64,000 nt of DNA. It comes from Muscardinus avellanarius (taxonomy: Eukaryota > Chordata > Mammalia > Rodentia > Gliridae). The stretch lies in contig OY726560.1 of assembly GCA_963383645.1 (NCBI GenBank), forward strand, positions 154,480,488 through 154,544,487. The letters are read 5' to 3'. The position numbers were made by a program, and so were the translations under genes. Under the pieces are notes generated by a model. It saw nothing but the letters and a program-made list of their open reading frames with translations, did not search any database and had not been told where the DNA came from. Below are positions 43,377 to 56,079 of this stretch, one piece after another. Positions within the stretch are counted from its first letter, which is position 1; the number at the start of each line of letters is the position of its first letter.

Positions 43377-45320
43377 ACCCCACATGCCCAGAAGGAAGGC
43401 TTGAAAAAATAAAGACGTGTATCCAGTGGGATTAGTTATGCCAAGGCACGATTTACTAGGCTGGAAATTCAGAGCCTGCATGGAACAGAAACTTCCTATG
43501 AGCAAAGTGCAAATACCAATTTTAACGAGCTCTCCTGTCCTTCTAATGTCTAAGATGCTACTTAAAGCATTGAAGATAGTCAGCACCAGAGAATTACTTA
43601 AGTCTTAATTAAATAGGTGTCTCTTCCAATTATTGATGGAGCTGGGAACAAACTTTTTTTTCCCACATGGTTTATTCGCTATTGTAGTTACAAGCTAGTT
43701 GACAAAGAAATGTGTGTCCACAGAACGCATGCTTACCGACAATATTCTCTCCCACCAGGGCTGGAAAGGGTCTCCCTTCAAACTCCTCTCCAGATGCCCT
43801 GTGAGATTCCAAATTCTTCTATCCACAAAACCTCCTATATGGGACAATTAAATCCTTTGTTGTATACTTGGCACAAATGTGTTAGTAAATGCATATGCCA
43901 ACCTTGAAGTTCTAGGGTAGAAATGGGTTAATTCTTGATTGTCCTGGAAATTTTATGTGTTTGTGTGTGCGTGTACTTGTCATACATATGTGTATGTTTG
44001 ACACATGCAGAATTATTGTAGAGAAATCTCAGGGCTGAATTGAAGAACATAAATCAAAAGACTACAGAGCCAGGAATATAGAAGAGAGTCTATGAAAATA
44101 AGCCCAGCTGCATAAGAGAGAATGATTCCCTGTGCTTTAGTAGGATGAAGCTGGGGATTGGCACAGGGCCATGCAAAATAAAAATGCACTGGGCCACAAT
44201 GAGCCAAGGTGAGGCACCCCAGTAGGGAGGGCCAGGCTTTAAAGGCCAGGAGTATTTGACGAGTAGAGTTTAAATGATCCAATGTCACCAGTCCCTTCTG
44301 TCCCTAATAACTCTCTCTTAATAGTCCCTGGAGGCAGCTCCTGGCCTTTTTGCTCATCTGCATAGGGATTTCCAACCTTTTCAGATAAAAAGAAGAAACC
44401 ACAGTCACAAGCAGCCTTTGGGTAGTGCAGCCCATGGTTAGTAGCTGAAGTGCTCTGAGCAGCCAGTGATGCTGGCCAGAAGCCAAGGCCACGGGTCTGC
44501 TGCTTTCCACATCTGCTTTTGTTCCTGAGTTGGAAGGGAGAGAAATCAACTTGTTCAACTGAACCTTGAGCTGCTCATAAACATTCTGGCTAAACAAGGA
44601 CTGAGAAATCACGTCCTCTCCTAAGGAAACCTAGGTGGGGGTTGGTACAGGGATGTTTCCAATTTAATGTGGCCAAGTTTCAATCCCTAGATCCTCTTGG
44701 CCTCTAGGGTATAGACACAAATTCGGCTTGAAGAAAGCAAATCTCCCTTCAAGGGACCTGGGGAGCCCAAACCCTCTTTTGTATTTAACACATATTAGGC
44801 AAACATTTTGCTTTCAAAAGACTGTGCTAACTGCAGGGTTAGGCTCAGGAGGGACTTCAGTGGTGCTTGGTGGGTAGAACCTAGGGCAGAAGGAATGATT
44901 TATGCCCAGCGCCCAGCTCACCACCCATAGTCGGCTGATGAGTCCGTGCTGCAGGCCCCCTCCATGGACTTTCCCACTCTGGCCTCTGATCCTCTGCTGA
45001 CCTGCCTGTCTTACCAGGCTGTGAGCCCACAAGAGGGACAGTGAGGATGTTCACCGATGGCCCCCAGATGTGACACCAGGCTGGTAAAGACTGTGGCCCC
45101 TCAGAGTGCATGAATAAAGATGTGCATACCTGAGTCACCCTCTGCTCCACCCCCAGGTGCTGGAAATGTAGCAGATTCTCAAGAGCAATGGCACCCAGAG
45201 CCCAGACCACTGTAGTGATTCAGGACCCCCAAGGACATGTAGAACCGGGCTTCTCCTGATGGTTATAATCTCTGATGCTGCCGTAGCCAAGAGGGTAGAG
45301 TTTCTCTCAGTAGAAAGGAA
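43377..45320. other. Unique intergenic sequence
   Basis: No repeat or gene recognised. Frames of about 90-110 codons (43617-43907, 44304-44612, 44881-45210) lack domains. Confidence 0.45.
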
Positions 45321-45324
45321 GAAA

Positions 45325-45900
45325 GGAAAGAAGCCATGAAGGAAAAACTGAGGCCCAGAAGGGTAACAGATGTGATCGTGTCAGACATGGCACCTCTGTG
45401 TTGCGAGTACCATATATTTTTTTGTTAACAGCTTGTATTTGGAGGCCAGGAGGCATGGGATGTTCACAGTGGGAGGGGTGCTGCTGAGCACCTGCCCCAC
45501 CAGGAGAGGAAGGGAGCCACACAAGGAGACCAGATGACCAGAGGTCACAGGAGGAGCCTCTCTCTACAACCTTGGTGCTGAGCATTCCCTGGGGCACGCC
45601 TGCCTGAGAAGCCCTGGGATAGCACGCCATCCCATGTTGCCAGCTCCTTTATCTGCTGCTGCTGGGGGTCTGTAGACTTCAGCTGGGCTAGAACGGTGGG
45701 AGGGTCTGCTGCTCAGGCGCCGGATGTCACGGCCTCCTCCGCACACGTGTGTCTGTATTATTCCTGCAATAATGTATTCCTGCCATGTAGTTATTATTAT
45801 CCCCTTTGTACAATAGAACAATGGAAATTGGAACTTGGAGAGATGAGAAACACACCCACAGGTCCAACCCTGCACTTTGCCTCCACGGGACTCAGGCCCT
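45325..45900 (-). repeat. MIR fragments
   Basis: GGAAAAACTGAGGCCCAGAAG at about 45340 and TTATTATTATCCCCTTTGTACA with GAAATTGGAACTTGGAGAGA at about 45790-45850 are MIR reverse-complement cores, separated by unique sequence. Confidence 0.5.
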
Positions 45901-47154
45901 GCCCCCGGCATTGCTCTTGGTTCTGTGGAGTTCATGGGGTACAAGCAGGGCCACACCCAAATCCAGGTTCCTCTTTTCCTCCCCTCTCCTTGGGCTTCCT
46001 CCCTCCTTTTCGGCTGTGTTTTAGGCTGTAATTCTCCTTTGGAAAGAACTCTGTGAGTAACTTCTCCTAGGAACACACAGCCCCCAGGAAGAGACCCCCG
46101 TGGCCTTGTGGAAGGGTCCACAGAGCTGGAGCAGATTGAACACCCGGGCACTGGGATATTTTTGATTCTGAGGCAGGTGGCTGAGGCAGAGTAATTCCTA
46201 AAATAGAGGAATGTGTAATGTACATGCTTCTGATTCTCTGTGGAGGAAGATTTCCTGCCAGAGACTGGCACACCTCTCGGGCTCCAGAGTCCAGCCCCAG
46301 CTTGGTGCCTTAGCGGGGAATTTGCAGTGAGTTTCAGACAGTGAGTACCTTGTTCTTCCTGGGAGATCCAGATGTTAGGATCATGCAAAGATCCCTACAT
46401 ATTCCAGAAGGGACCAGATGGCAGCAATCAGCCCATATGACAAAGAACCAGGAGATGCAGAGGCAGGTTGGTACAGCTCCCACGGGGAGACTCCAAGCCC
46501 CAAAGTGAGAAACAACATCACAGGACATATTAAGGACATATTAATGCATGCACGTTGGTTATAAGAAAAATTTCAGTTATAGAAAATTCAGGGTAGATGG
46601 GGGCATGTTCATGACATCACCAAAAAGCAGCTGGACAAGTTCAGAAAGTGGGTTTGAGTACGATGGCCTGTCTTTTTGACAAGCCCGTGACATTTACATA
46701 AAACTTTACTGAGCTCACAGGGACCTGGACACCCAGCCACAGGGTCTGAGGGGCCCTGCATCAAATTCTGCTTTGAACAAACCAGATCTTAAGGACATTG
46801 TTGGGCTAATCAGGGAAATCAGAGAATGCTCTGGGTATTAGATTGCATTAAAAATGTTCCAACCTGACGGGAAAGCGGAGATTGTTTACTGAAAAGAAAT
46901 CAGATTATAAAACACTATGTGCAGAATGATCTCATTTGGGTGAAGTAAAAAAAGGAATGAGATACACTAAGGTGTTAAAAGTGGAAGTCTCTGGGAGGAA
47001 AGAATATGATAATATTTCTTCTTATTGTTGCTTGACTGTACCTTCCATCTTCCCCAGTACACATGCAGGGCTTCTGGAACAGCAGAAGACGATTTAAAAT
47101 TTAAAATCCCATCAACCTGGGCAGTGCCAGTCAGGAAGGATAGCAGAAAAGGGT
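45901..47154. other. Unique intergenic sequence
   Basis: The 274-codon minus frame at 45564-46388 begins at TTG, crosses a MIR and has no domain, so it is not a gene. 46770-46900 may be an old DNA-transposon remnant but was not identified. Confidence 0.4.
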
Positions 47155-47454
47155 TAACAACTAAAATATTGCCATAGACTCATAAGACATCACCTACACA
47201 GGAGTGGAGATGAGCCTAGAAGCAAGTAGGAAATGCACAGACAAGGAAATGTAGATGCCTAGTGTATTTGAAAATGTTCAGCCTCATTAGTAACCAAAGA
47301 AATGCAAATTAGAACAAAGGACCACATTTCTTCCCATCAAATTAATGAGCAGTGAAAGATAAAGAAGACCTTATGCTGAAGGGTGTGTGGTGCTGGTGGG
47401 CACGCTCTTGGTATCGCCCAAGACCCACTTGCAGCAATTCTACTTCTGGGATTC
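47155..47454 (+). repeat. Old L1 fragment
   Basis: GAAAATGTTCAGCCTCATTA, AAAGAAATGCAAATTAGAAC and GCAATTCTACTTCTGGGATTC are in L1 3' order; strongly diverged. Confidence 0.55.
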
Positions 47455-47490
47455 AAAACAAACAAACAAACAAACAAACAAACAACCAAA
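47455..47490. repeat. (AAAC)n simple repeat
   Basis: AACA tetranucleotide run between the L1 fragment and the next SINE. Confidence 0.9.
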
Positions 47491-47502
47491 TAAACAAAAA
47501 CC

Positions 47503-47697
47503 CTTGCCACATGTGGTGACTCATGCCTATACTCACAGCCCTTGAGAGGCTGAGACAGGAGTATCATAGGTTCTGGGCCAGCCTTAGCAACTTAGGGAGA
47601 CCCTGTTCCAAAATAAAATAGAAAGCAGGGCTAGGGGTGTAGCTCAGTGGTAGAATGCCCCTGGTTTATATCCCAGCACCACAAATAACAAAAATGA
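47503..47697 (+). repeat. B1-dID dimeric SINE
   Basis: ACATGTGGTGACTCATGCCT left half (promoter end degraded) and GGGCTAGGGGTGTAGCTCAG right half. Confidence 0.85.
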
Positions 47698-47909
47698 AGA
47701 CTCTAACACAAAACATGTGATGCTCGTTATAATATTAGTAGTAGTAATTCTGAAAAAAAAAAGTTACTTCTCCAAATATCTAGTGGAAGATGGTCAAGTG
47801 TATCAGGTTAGATCCATCAAAGCTAACACTAGACAGCAATTAAAGTAGCATCTTGATGAAGCAGAGATGTACTTTGCTTCTGGACCAGCTCTGTTAAAAG
47901 AGTAAGTAA

Positions 47910-48116
47910 GCCAGGCATGGTGGCACATGTTTGTAATCCCAGTACTTGGGAGGCCGAGACAGAATGATTGCAGGTTCATGGCAGGCCTCAGCAATTTAGC
48001 AAGGCCCTTAGCAACCTAGTGAGACTCAGTTTGTAAATAAATAAAAAATCAGGCTGGTGGTGTAGCTTGGAGATAGAAAGCCTCTGGGTTCAATCTCCAG
48101 TACCAAAGGGGGAAAA
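47910..48116 (+). repeat. B1-dID dimeric SINE (first of a tandem pair)
   Basis: GCCAGGCATGGTGGCACATG left half, AGGCTGGTGGTGTAGCTTGG right half. Ends a few bases before the next copy. Confidence 0.9.
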
Positions 48117-48121
48117 TGTAT

Positions 48122-48295
48122 GGCTGGGTATGGTGGCACACGCTTGTAATCCCAGTACTTGGGAGGCTGAGACAGTATGATCGCTGGTTCATGGCCAACC
48201 TCAGCAATTTAGTGAGACCCTATTTCAAAATAAAATAATAAAATAGGGTTGGGGTATAGCTCAGAGGTAGAATATCCCTGAGTTCAATCCTCAGA
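48122..48295 (+). repeat. B1-dID dimeric SINE (second of the pair)
   Basis: GGCTGGGTATGGTGGCACAC left half, shortened middle, GGGTTGGGGTATAGCTCAGA right half, followed directly by (AC)n. Confidence 0.9.
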
Positions 48296-48296
48296 A

Positions 48297-48339
<43 letters not shown>
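48296..48339. repeat. (AC)n microsatellite at SINE tail
   Basis: About 44 bp of pure AC in the place of an A-tail. Confidence 0.95.
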
Positions 48340-48341
<2 letters not shown>

Positions 48342-49129
48342 GAGAACACCAAGTAAAATCAACAGTCTGATGTTCAGGGGCTGAAGGTAATGCACAACTG
48401 GCCGCAGCCAACACTGCCAAACGCAGTGAAAACCAACAGGAAATAAGAAGTATGTAAAACAGACAAAACAAGAAGCACACAGGAAAGCTGGCACGTCCCT
48501 CCCCCGAGGTGGGGCTGAAGTGGGCGTGGTCGATATTTCCATATTTCCAAATGTTGAGTATGCTTATTACTTTCAAAATGAGGAGGTAGGAAGAAAAAAA
48601 TGAGAGGGCTGATCACGAAGCCTTTTGAGGTTTAGAAAAGTTGTAAAACTAGGCGTAGGGGAAGATTACCCAGGCAAGGGCATGAATGGCAGCCGCCAAC
48701 GTGCCACTCAATTCTCACTGATGCTCGGCAGCTCAGCAGGAACGCTCGTCTCTGGGAACATACTGGAGCAACTGAGGGAAAGGAGGTTGGGTGAAGGAAA
48801 TGCCCTCTCCTCTCTGGAAGGTGGGACCTTGGCAGAGGGTGGAGAGCAGCCTCAGGGGGCTGAGGGGAATGCACAACTGACTCTAGCCAGCACTGTGCCC
48901 AAAGCCAAGCCAAGTGGGCAGAGGGGTGCCGAGGAAACTCTTCCACCTCTTGGCAGGATTCCTGGGTTCCATGGACAGCGTTCAGGTCAGTCTAGAATTG
49001 TGAGGCTGTGTCCTTCTGGCCTGCTCCAGACCCCGGGCCCCTCCCTGACTGCCTCCGCCTCTGCCACCGTCTGGCTGTGTGACTTTTGGCAAGAGGTTTG
49101 ACCCTCTCTGTGCTCTTTGCTCCCCTGCA
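48340..49129. other. Unique intergenic sequence with MIR end
   Basis: A 158-codon + frame (48625-49101) lacks domains and runs into a MIR-like core (TCTGGCTGTGTGACTTTTGG at about 49068), arguing against coding. Confidence 0.45.
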
Positions 49130-49595
49130 GGGTGCTGTGCTCACTTCCTAGGATTGCTATAAACAACAATCACAAACAAGGGGGCGCAGAACCTCAGAAA
49201 TGTATTCTCTCTAATTCTGGAGGCTGGAAATTCAAATTCAAGGTGTTGGCAGGACCATGTGCTTCCTATGAAGGTTTCAGGGGAGACCCATTCCTTGCTT
49301 CTTCCTAGTTTCTGGAGATTGCTAGCTAGCTTGGGTGTCCCCTTGTCTTGTGGCAGCATTACTCAAATTTCTGTTTCTTTCTTGGCATGATCTTCTTCAG
49401 TCTGTGCCCAAATTTCTCTCTCCTTCTAAGGACACCAGGCATTGCATCACAGGCCTACTCTAACCCAGTATGATCTTTTCCTAAGAACATCTGCAAAGAC
49501 CCTCTCTCTAGATGAAGCCACATTCGGAGGTTCCAGGTGGACACAAATTTGGTGGGGACACTATTCATCCCAGAGCAGGTGGGGATGACAATCAC
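49130..49595 (-). repeat. MLT1-type MaLR LTR
   Basis: Reads as the complement of an MLT1-like LTR: TCCTAGGATTGCTATAAACA, ATTCTGGAGGCTGGAAATTC, AAGGTGTTGGCAGGACCATG, CTTCTAAGGACACCAGGCAT, AAGACCCTCTCTCTAGATGA and GGACACTATTCATCCCAGAG, in the right order. Solo, without internal genes. Confidence 0.75.
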
Positions 49596-49912
49596 ACCTA
49601 TCTTACACAATTGCTTGAGCTGTAAATGAATTATTTGATGTAACATACTTAGGAAGCATCCTCTGAGTGAACATGGTAAGATTTTTCTCCAGCTGTAGTC
49701 TGAATCTGCCTTCTGGGACTCTCTCCACTTGTAGGAAGACTTCAAAGACGCAGACCAAATAGGCCATTTACACACATTCCCTGAATTTTGCTGTCAGTGT
49801 TTTCTCCTGGGGCTGCTGCAGGTTCCATTCCTTTTTGTATGGCTCCGTGTGCTTCTGATCCACAGGAAATGAAGAACTGAGGGGCAGAGAGTGAACAAGA
49901 GGCAGCGATGAA

Positions 49913-49967
49913 GCCGGGCGTGGTGTCGCACGCTTGTAACCCCAGGACTTGGGAGGCTGAGACAGTG
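49913..49967 (+). repeat. SINE left-half fragment
   Basis: GCCGGGCGTGGTGTCGCACG to GGGAGGCTGAGACAG. The ID-like half is absent. Confidence 0.85.
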
Positions 49968-50690
49968 AGAAGAGTTAAGGAGAGAGCGGTGCTCCAGCCC
50001 CACCTCCAGATATCTGCAAGGGACAGCTGCTCCTCAGCTCACGGTTATGCAAAATAGCTAATATCCCATCCTCTTCCAAGAAATCACTTCTTTCGCCTGA
50101 ACTGGCTACAATTGAGATTCTGTCTATTATAAACACAAAGGCCCTCCATAAAATAACTGACTATATGCCAATATAGTCCCTGGGTATAGTTCCAGTCCTC
50201 TTGAGACATTTTTGGAGGAGAGAGAAAATTAAACCAATAATTCTGTGACCAGAGTCATAAAATAAAAAAGAGATCAGGGCTGCTGAGGTCTGGTACTCTG
50301 CCTTGGGTTTTAGCTCTCTTTCCTAGACAAGAGAAAACAAAGGCTTGCGTGTGTGTGATTAAACACAAAGACGGCATCCCATCCATCCCAGCTGAATGTT
50401 CAGAAATAGCCAAACAATCTTCAAAAACAACCATGTGCTAAGGCTTGGTTTTGTTTCTCAGGTGTTGATGGGTGAGAGGTGTTCTCTGATCCAGTTCTCT
50501 TGAACTCTTCAGCTTGTTTCTGACTATAGTTTTTAGAGACAAAGACTGAGTGGGAGAGAGAGGTGAGGGTGGCCTTCAGCCTGGAGAGGGGCTCGTGCTG
50601 CGGGCTCGTTCACATGACACGTTGCTCAAGCCATTGCACATTGACCTGACACATAATCTCCATCCCCACGGGGCAGAGAGCATCTGATAA
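49968..50690. other. Unique intergenic sequence
   Basis: Nothing recognised. Confidence 0.4.
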
Positions 50691-51185
50691 CTAAATTATG
50701 GGACCAGCCTAAGTGTCTGTCATCAGATGAATGCATAAACAAAATATGGCATATATAGATACATATAATAGTTGTACTCACCTACAAAGAAGAACAAAAC
50801 TATGTCATTTGCAGAATGCTAATGAGATCAGCCAGTCTCGAAGAGTAAAGGGTTAAATGTTTTCTTTCATATGCAAAAGCTCAAGAGAAAATAGGAAACA
50901 AAGTGACTTCAGATAAATGAGGAGAGAGACCAGTAGAAGAGTGGAAGGGGATTGAGGAGGAAGGGAGGGATAGGAAAGCAGAGGACCAAGGAAGGAAAGC
51001 GTTCAAATAAAGCTATGTCCATAAATGAAGGTATCACTACCAATCTCACTACCACAAAAGAAGGTATCGTTACCAATCTCACTAATATGTACAAGGATGG
51101 AAAGTGGGGTGGGAACTGTAAGGAATCACACCAAGTGCTGTTAGCATATACACTTGTATCATTGAACCTCTCTATTATGTATAAT
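50691..51185 (+). repeat. L1 3' end fragment with small internal tandem repeat
   Basis: ATTATGGGACCAGCCTAAGT, CAGATGAATGCATAAACAAA and ATATGGCATATATAGAT begin a typical L1 3' end, followed by a purine-rich 3' UTR (50919-50990). GAAGGTATC[A/G]...CCAATCTCACT is repeated at 51027 and 51060 (33-bp period). Confidence 0.65.
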
Positions 51186-52254
51186 TGTGGCTTCCTGAGC
51201 TGTTCCCAGGGTCCATTGTGGACACTGGCTTTCTACAGGCATGTGGACTGTCTTGGAATGAGTCCTTCACTGTGGCCAAAGACCCTGAAGGGAACCCACT
51301 CAGGAGCCCTCAGAGGGAAGATGAGCCTCGTCTGGGCATCTCGCCCCCTGGCTTACTGCGCACCTTCAGCAGTGTCAGCCTGCCTGCATCCTGCTTGAAG
51401 GACGTCTCATGGACATCCCTGCCAATGCACATCCTGCTGCTTTAGTATTACTGAGGACTTCCTCTTCAAGGGCAAGAAGTCCCACTGTCTACATGGAAAA
51501 TACAGCTCTTTCCTCAAATTTCCCAGGGTCCATGGGGTTGAGAGGGAGGTTGATTATCTATGTGCTGTCTTTTCTTTTACATAAAATAGAAGTAAGAAAA
51601 GGTAAATTACTGGCTGGGGAAAAAGGAGGAATCTCAATTTTATGTCCTCCAGTGCTATGTGACTTCACTTGTCCCCTGACCCCCATACTCTGTGTATCTG
51701 ACTTCCCCTCTCAGAAATGTGGGGGCTGCAGTAGACTCTTCTCAGGTTGTTAACAGCTTTCCATACTCATGGGTCTCATCAGGGGCTGAGAGTCAATAAT
51801 CTGGAAGGGAGCAAGCTGGGGGTGAGGGTTGGACACACATTCAAAATTCAGACTCACATCTCCCTGGCAATTTGGGCAGAAATGAAAGAGATCATGTATT
51901 TGAGGAAAGACAGACAGTTGCCAGCAATAACCAGAAGGCTCCTACTATAAAACCCCAGCAAAAGTATTCTGCAAAAACAACAGACAACAGTTTTATTGAC
52001 AAAATGGACAACTTCCATTGGAGCTTTGTGCTGACTTGGCCAGAAGCTCCAGTGTTGGCACAGATGTGTGAGGGAGCCTGTCCTGCAAGCACAAGAAGGC
52101 TTTGGCAAGAACCCTGCTCTCTCCGGCCCATTTCCCGAGCCATCTTCCTCCCCAGACCTGTGAGTAAACTACATTTACCTGGATCAGGCTGCTGTGGCTA
52201 CTGCCTTGGATCAAACTATTTCAGGAGGAGATGATGCCAGGGTGGGAAGAAGCA
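51186..52254. other. Unique intergenic sequence
   Basis: Overlapping frames up to 148 codons on both strands (50952-52234) have no domains. Confidence 0.45.
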
Positions 52255-52380
52255 GTGGAAACTTACATCCAGCTCTACCACGTCTACCTGCAACACTTAC
52301 CCTTTCTTGTTAGTTTCCTTATCCATAAAATGGGCATTGTACCACTAAACTGTCTTCTCTTTCTAAAAAACTGGAGTGAG
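52255..52380 (+). repeat. MIR fragment
   Basis: CAGCTCTACCACGTCTACCT and TTAGTTTCCTTATCCATAAA with AATGGGCATTGTACC are MIR core text. Confidence 0.6.
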
Positions 52381-52915
52381 AACAGCACTTGTGGTTGTCT
52401 TAGTAACACTTAAAATATTTCATCTTGTTTAAGAGATGCTAATCTACCATGTCAGTATTTGTACAAAGTCTTCTGAGTGTGATAGAGGAGTCCCTGCAGG
52501 TGTAGCCCACCGGGCTCCTCATCCAGTAGGGGGCGATGCTCTTGGCATCCAGGAACTGATAGATAACAAAGCTGGAGTTTTTCCAGCCTGGTAGCTGTTT
52601 TCGGTCCTCGGCCTCTTCATTCACTCCCGATTATACGCCATCCCTGGGCTCCTCTCTGACCAAGTCAGCTTTTTCAACCAGTTCCAGATGAGCTTCACCA
52701 TATTTTGGTCCTAGCAATGGAGACAGAAACTTGCTCAATTTGTCCTTTCATAGTGGCTTGGTAAAGGAGGGCACTTTGTGACTCAGCTGCATGGGCATCT
52801 CCCTTCCACAAGTCCTAGAGACTCTAAGCTTGCCACTTCATCGCCCAACCAAGCTTCCCTTTAGGCCCCTTGCAGAGCACTGGGAGAAATAGCTGGGGTT
52901 ACATATATAATGAAC
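52381..52915. other. Unique intergenic sequence
   Basis: No gene recognised. Confidence 0.4.
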
Positions 52916-54258
52916 TTATATCTACTGAATAAACCAATGAGTAGTTAAACTCTTCCAACAAAGAAAAGCTCCAGATATTTTCATCTGTGAATTCCCTCAA
53001 ATACCTAAAAAATAAATAATAATGATTCTATACAATAATTTCAGAAACTGGAAGAAAAAGGAACAACTTCTAAACTTATCTTCAGTATTACCACCCTTCC
53101 AAAACCAGGCAAAAATAATATGAGGGGAAAATACAGATAAATATCCCTCACAAACATATATGCAAAAATTGCAAACAAAACATGAATAGAATTCAGCAAT
53201 ACATAGAAAGACAGCATATGAAGACAAATTGGAGTTTTGTTTTGTTATGTTTCATAATGCAAAGTAGTTCAACACTAAAAAAAATCAATGTAATTCACCT
53301 ACCACATTAAGATTGAAGAAGAAAATCACAGTTGACTCCATAAATTCAGCAATAAGATTTGATAAAATCAGTACCCATTAATAATACAAACACTAGTAAA
53401 GTAGAAATAAAAGGAACCTCCTTAGCCTGACACAGGATACAACAGACAGCTAGACATTATAATTAATAGAGACCAAATATTTCCACCCAAGATTGGGAAT
53501 ATGACAAGGATACCCACTGTCAGCACTGCATATCATACTATTAGTCTAAACTGGTTAAATAAGACAATCCTGTGAAATCTACAGAAAAGCTCCTAGAAAC
53601 AATAAAAAATTATGATAAGTTCTCAGAGTCAAGATCAGTAACAAAATCAGTTGTATGCAAATATGTATTATACACAATTATATACATGACAATCATTTGT
53701 TATAAAAATCAAAGTGAACTGAAAATAGTTACCCTTTCTTAATGTGATAAAAGATATTTATTTAAAACCTACAACTAATACTCTAACAAATGGAGAATGA
53801 CAGGATGCCTTTCTTCTAACAATGAGAACAAAACAATGCTCTCTCCATCTTTATTTGATATAGTGCTAGAAGTCCTAAACTTGGTTGGACTGTAATTTCA
53901 GTATTTGAGAGGCTGAAACAGTAGAATAACTGAAAAACTCATGCAATTTTATTTTGGCACTAAGAGGTCTCATTAAAGAGTCTCATATTAATGTTGAAGA
54001 ATTACTATAAAGGGAAAGTAATTAAGACAATATCGACTTGTATCAAGATATGCAAAGAAAGAATGCAGCAGGGCACAGAAACAGTATCACTTGTATAATC
54101 AGTGATTTTTAACAAAAATCCAAAAATAATTGAATGTGGAAAACAAAGTATGTTTGACAAGATATATATCTGAACAACTATTTTAAATTAAAATGATGGG
54201 TCTCCTTCCTACCTCACACCATACACCAAGAATTAATTAAAGGAACCATTTGCCTAAA
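52916..54258 (+). repeat. L1 ORF2 fragment, sense, with internal rearrangement
   Basis: Successive ORF2 landmarks: AAACTGGAAGAAAAAGGAACA, AAATATCCCTCACAAACATA, AATCAATGTAATTCACCTAC, AGATTGGGAATATGACAAGG, AGCTCCTAGAAACAATAAAA and CTACCTCACACCATACACCA. 53745-53880 re-enters earlier ORF2 text, so two copies or a rearrangement are joined here. A decayed SINE-like stretch lies at 53885-53940. Confidence 0.75.
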
Positions 54259-54778
54259 TGTATTAGCTAGAATTCTCTAGAGTAACAGAATTCACAGGTT
54301 ATGTATATTATAAAGGGGCATTTATCAAATCAGCTCAATGTAGTGTGGCCCCAAGTGGCCACCTGCATGCAGAGAGCCAGAGGAACCAGCTGGTCCAGTG
54401 GTCCAAAATCTGGAGTCTCAGAATAGTAGTGAGATAATGCAGTAATAGTCCAAGATCGAAAGACCAGGAAATTCTCTGGATAAACATTGGTGAAAGTCCA
54501 GTTCAAAGCACAAAATGAGCTGAAGGCTGATATCCCAGGCGAGAGCAGACGCATTTCCCTTGCCTCGGGAAGAAGCACTCATACCCCCACACTGTGGCTT
54601 TCTCCTTCCTTTCATCCAGGTGCCCAGCCTATCAGAACAGCGCTGCCCACATTCTAGGCTGGACTTCTCCTTCAGTCTACCTTTCCGCATGCCAATCACC
54701 TCATGAACACACCCAGAGTCACATAATCTTAGGAGTTTTAAAATCCAGTCAAGTTGACAATCCAGGTTAAACATCACA
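54259..54778 (+). repeat. Solo LTR-like insertion in L1 with 5-bp target duplication
   Basis: Starts TGTATTAGCTAGAATTCTCT and ends AGGTTAAACATCACA, so termini are TG...CA. CTAAA flanks it on both sides (54254-54258 and 54779-54783). L1 ORF2 text is contiguous when it is removed. The form fits a solo LTR; the family name is uncertain. Minus-strand frames here are not genes. Confidence 0.65.
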
Positions 54779-54783
54779 CTAAA

Positions 54784-54900
54784 TATGTAAGTTGGAGTCT
54801 TAAGACTTCTGGAAGAAAACAAATCCTTGACAACTTGGGATAGAAAAATACTTCTCAGGGAAACTCAAAGAGCATTAATCACACAATATACTGAACTTCA
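54784..54900 (+). repeat. L1 ORF2 continuation after LTR insertion
   Basis: CTTCTGGAAGAAAACAAATCC, then GAACTTCATATGTTTTAAAAAG, the L1 region downstream of the text ending at 54253. Confidence 0.65.
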
Positions 54901-54929
54901 TATGTTTTAAAAAGTTCTGCTAATTAAAA

Positions 54930-55012
54930 TATGTTGGAAGGGATACAGCATAGTAGGAACACTTCAGCATGTGTGTGGCTCTGGGCTCCACTCACAGCAT
55001 TAGAAAAACAAC
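54930..55012 (+). repeat. Decayed ID-like SINE
   Basis: GGATACAGCATAGTAGGAAC, TTCAGCATGTGTGTGGCTCT and GGGCTCCACTCACAGCATTA keep the ID outline. Confidence 0.55.
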
Positions 55013-55199
55013 AACCAAAAGGTACCATTTAGAAAAGGAATCAACAAACTCAAGGAAATTATGTCTTCAAAACCAGCGCTACAGAAAATACTCAAAGAGA
55101 TTAACTACAAAGAAGAAATAGGTAACACACACCAGAACCAGAGAAACAAGATTTTCCATCCAACAGACAACTAAGATTGGTTATCTGTGGAGATTCATT

Positions 55200-55870
55200 A
55201 TTTATGTTAGTCTTTTACCTATCTCTATATTGTATTGTTTGCTTTTATTGTTGCTAATTTTTAGGATTTCTAGTTGGAATATTAATATATCTTCAGATAT
55301 AGCATTTGGAAATATTTTACACATTCTATCAGTAACTTTTAACTCTGTTTACATTGTCTATTTTTTATTTTTTAGAGAGTTTGTTTACCCTTCTGTTGCC
55401 TGTGTCATATCCAAGAAATCACTGCCAACTTCAGTGTTGTGAGGTTTTATGACCCAGATTTTCTTCTAAAAGTTTATAGTCTTAAGATTTATATTTAGGT
55501 CTTTTATCTATTTTGAGTTAATATTTGTATATGGTGTTAGGTAAGGGTCCAATTTTATTCTTTTTCATGTAATTATTATTTTTCAACAATATTTAGTTAA
55601 AAGATTATTATTTCCTCCAACAAATGTTCACGGAAACCTTGTCAAAAATAACTTGACAATATATGGAAGAATTTATCTCTAGGCTTTTATTTAACTCCAA
55701 TGGTTTATATATCTGCCTTTATAACAGTACTACACTGTTTCAATTATTGTAGCTTTATATGGTTTGAAATCAGAAAATATACATCTTCTAGTTTTGTTCT
55801 TTTTCGAGATCGTTTTGGGTATCTAGAGTCCATATTCCATATTAGGGTAGATTTTTTTCTGAAAAATCAA
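55200..55870 (-). repeat. L1 ORF2/3' fragment, antisense
   Basis: Complement of L1: ATATCCAAGAAATCACTGCC, TTTTGAGTTAATATTTGTAT, GTTAGGTAAGGGTCCAATTT, ATTATTGTAGCTTTATATGG and GTTCTTTTTCGAGATCGTTT are in the expected order. Confidence 0.85.
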
Positions 55871-56079
55871 TAAATAAATGTATGATAGTTTCACCTAAAA
55901 AAAAAAAAAAGAAAAAAATATCCTCTGGTAAGAAAGAAAGCAAAAAAAAATTGAAATGTTATTTTTAAGTCACCAAAAGCTTGGTATCAGACAAATGAAA
56001 CTGTTATGTGAGATTATCATTGTTAATTTTGGATAAATTGCTATAATACTAGATGTCAACCACTAAGCCAAGCATGGGA

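Noticed and set aside
45564..46388. 274-codon minus-strand ORF
   Set aside because: Starts at TTG, crosses a MIR, and shows no domain or codon pattern of a real gene.
48625..49101. 158-codon + ORF
   Set aside because: Starts at a weak site, has no domain and ends within MIR text.
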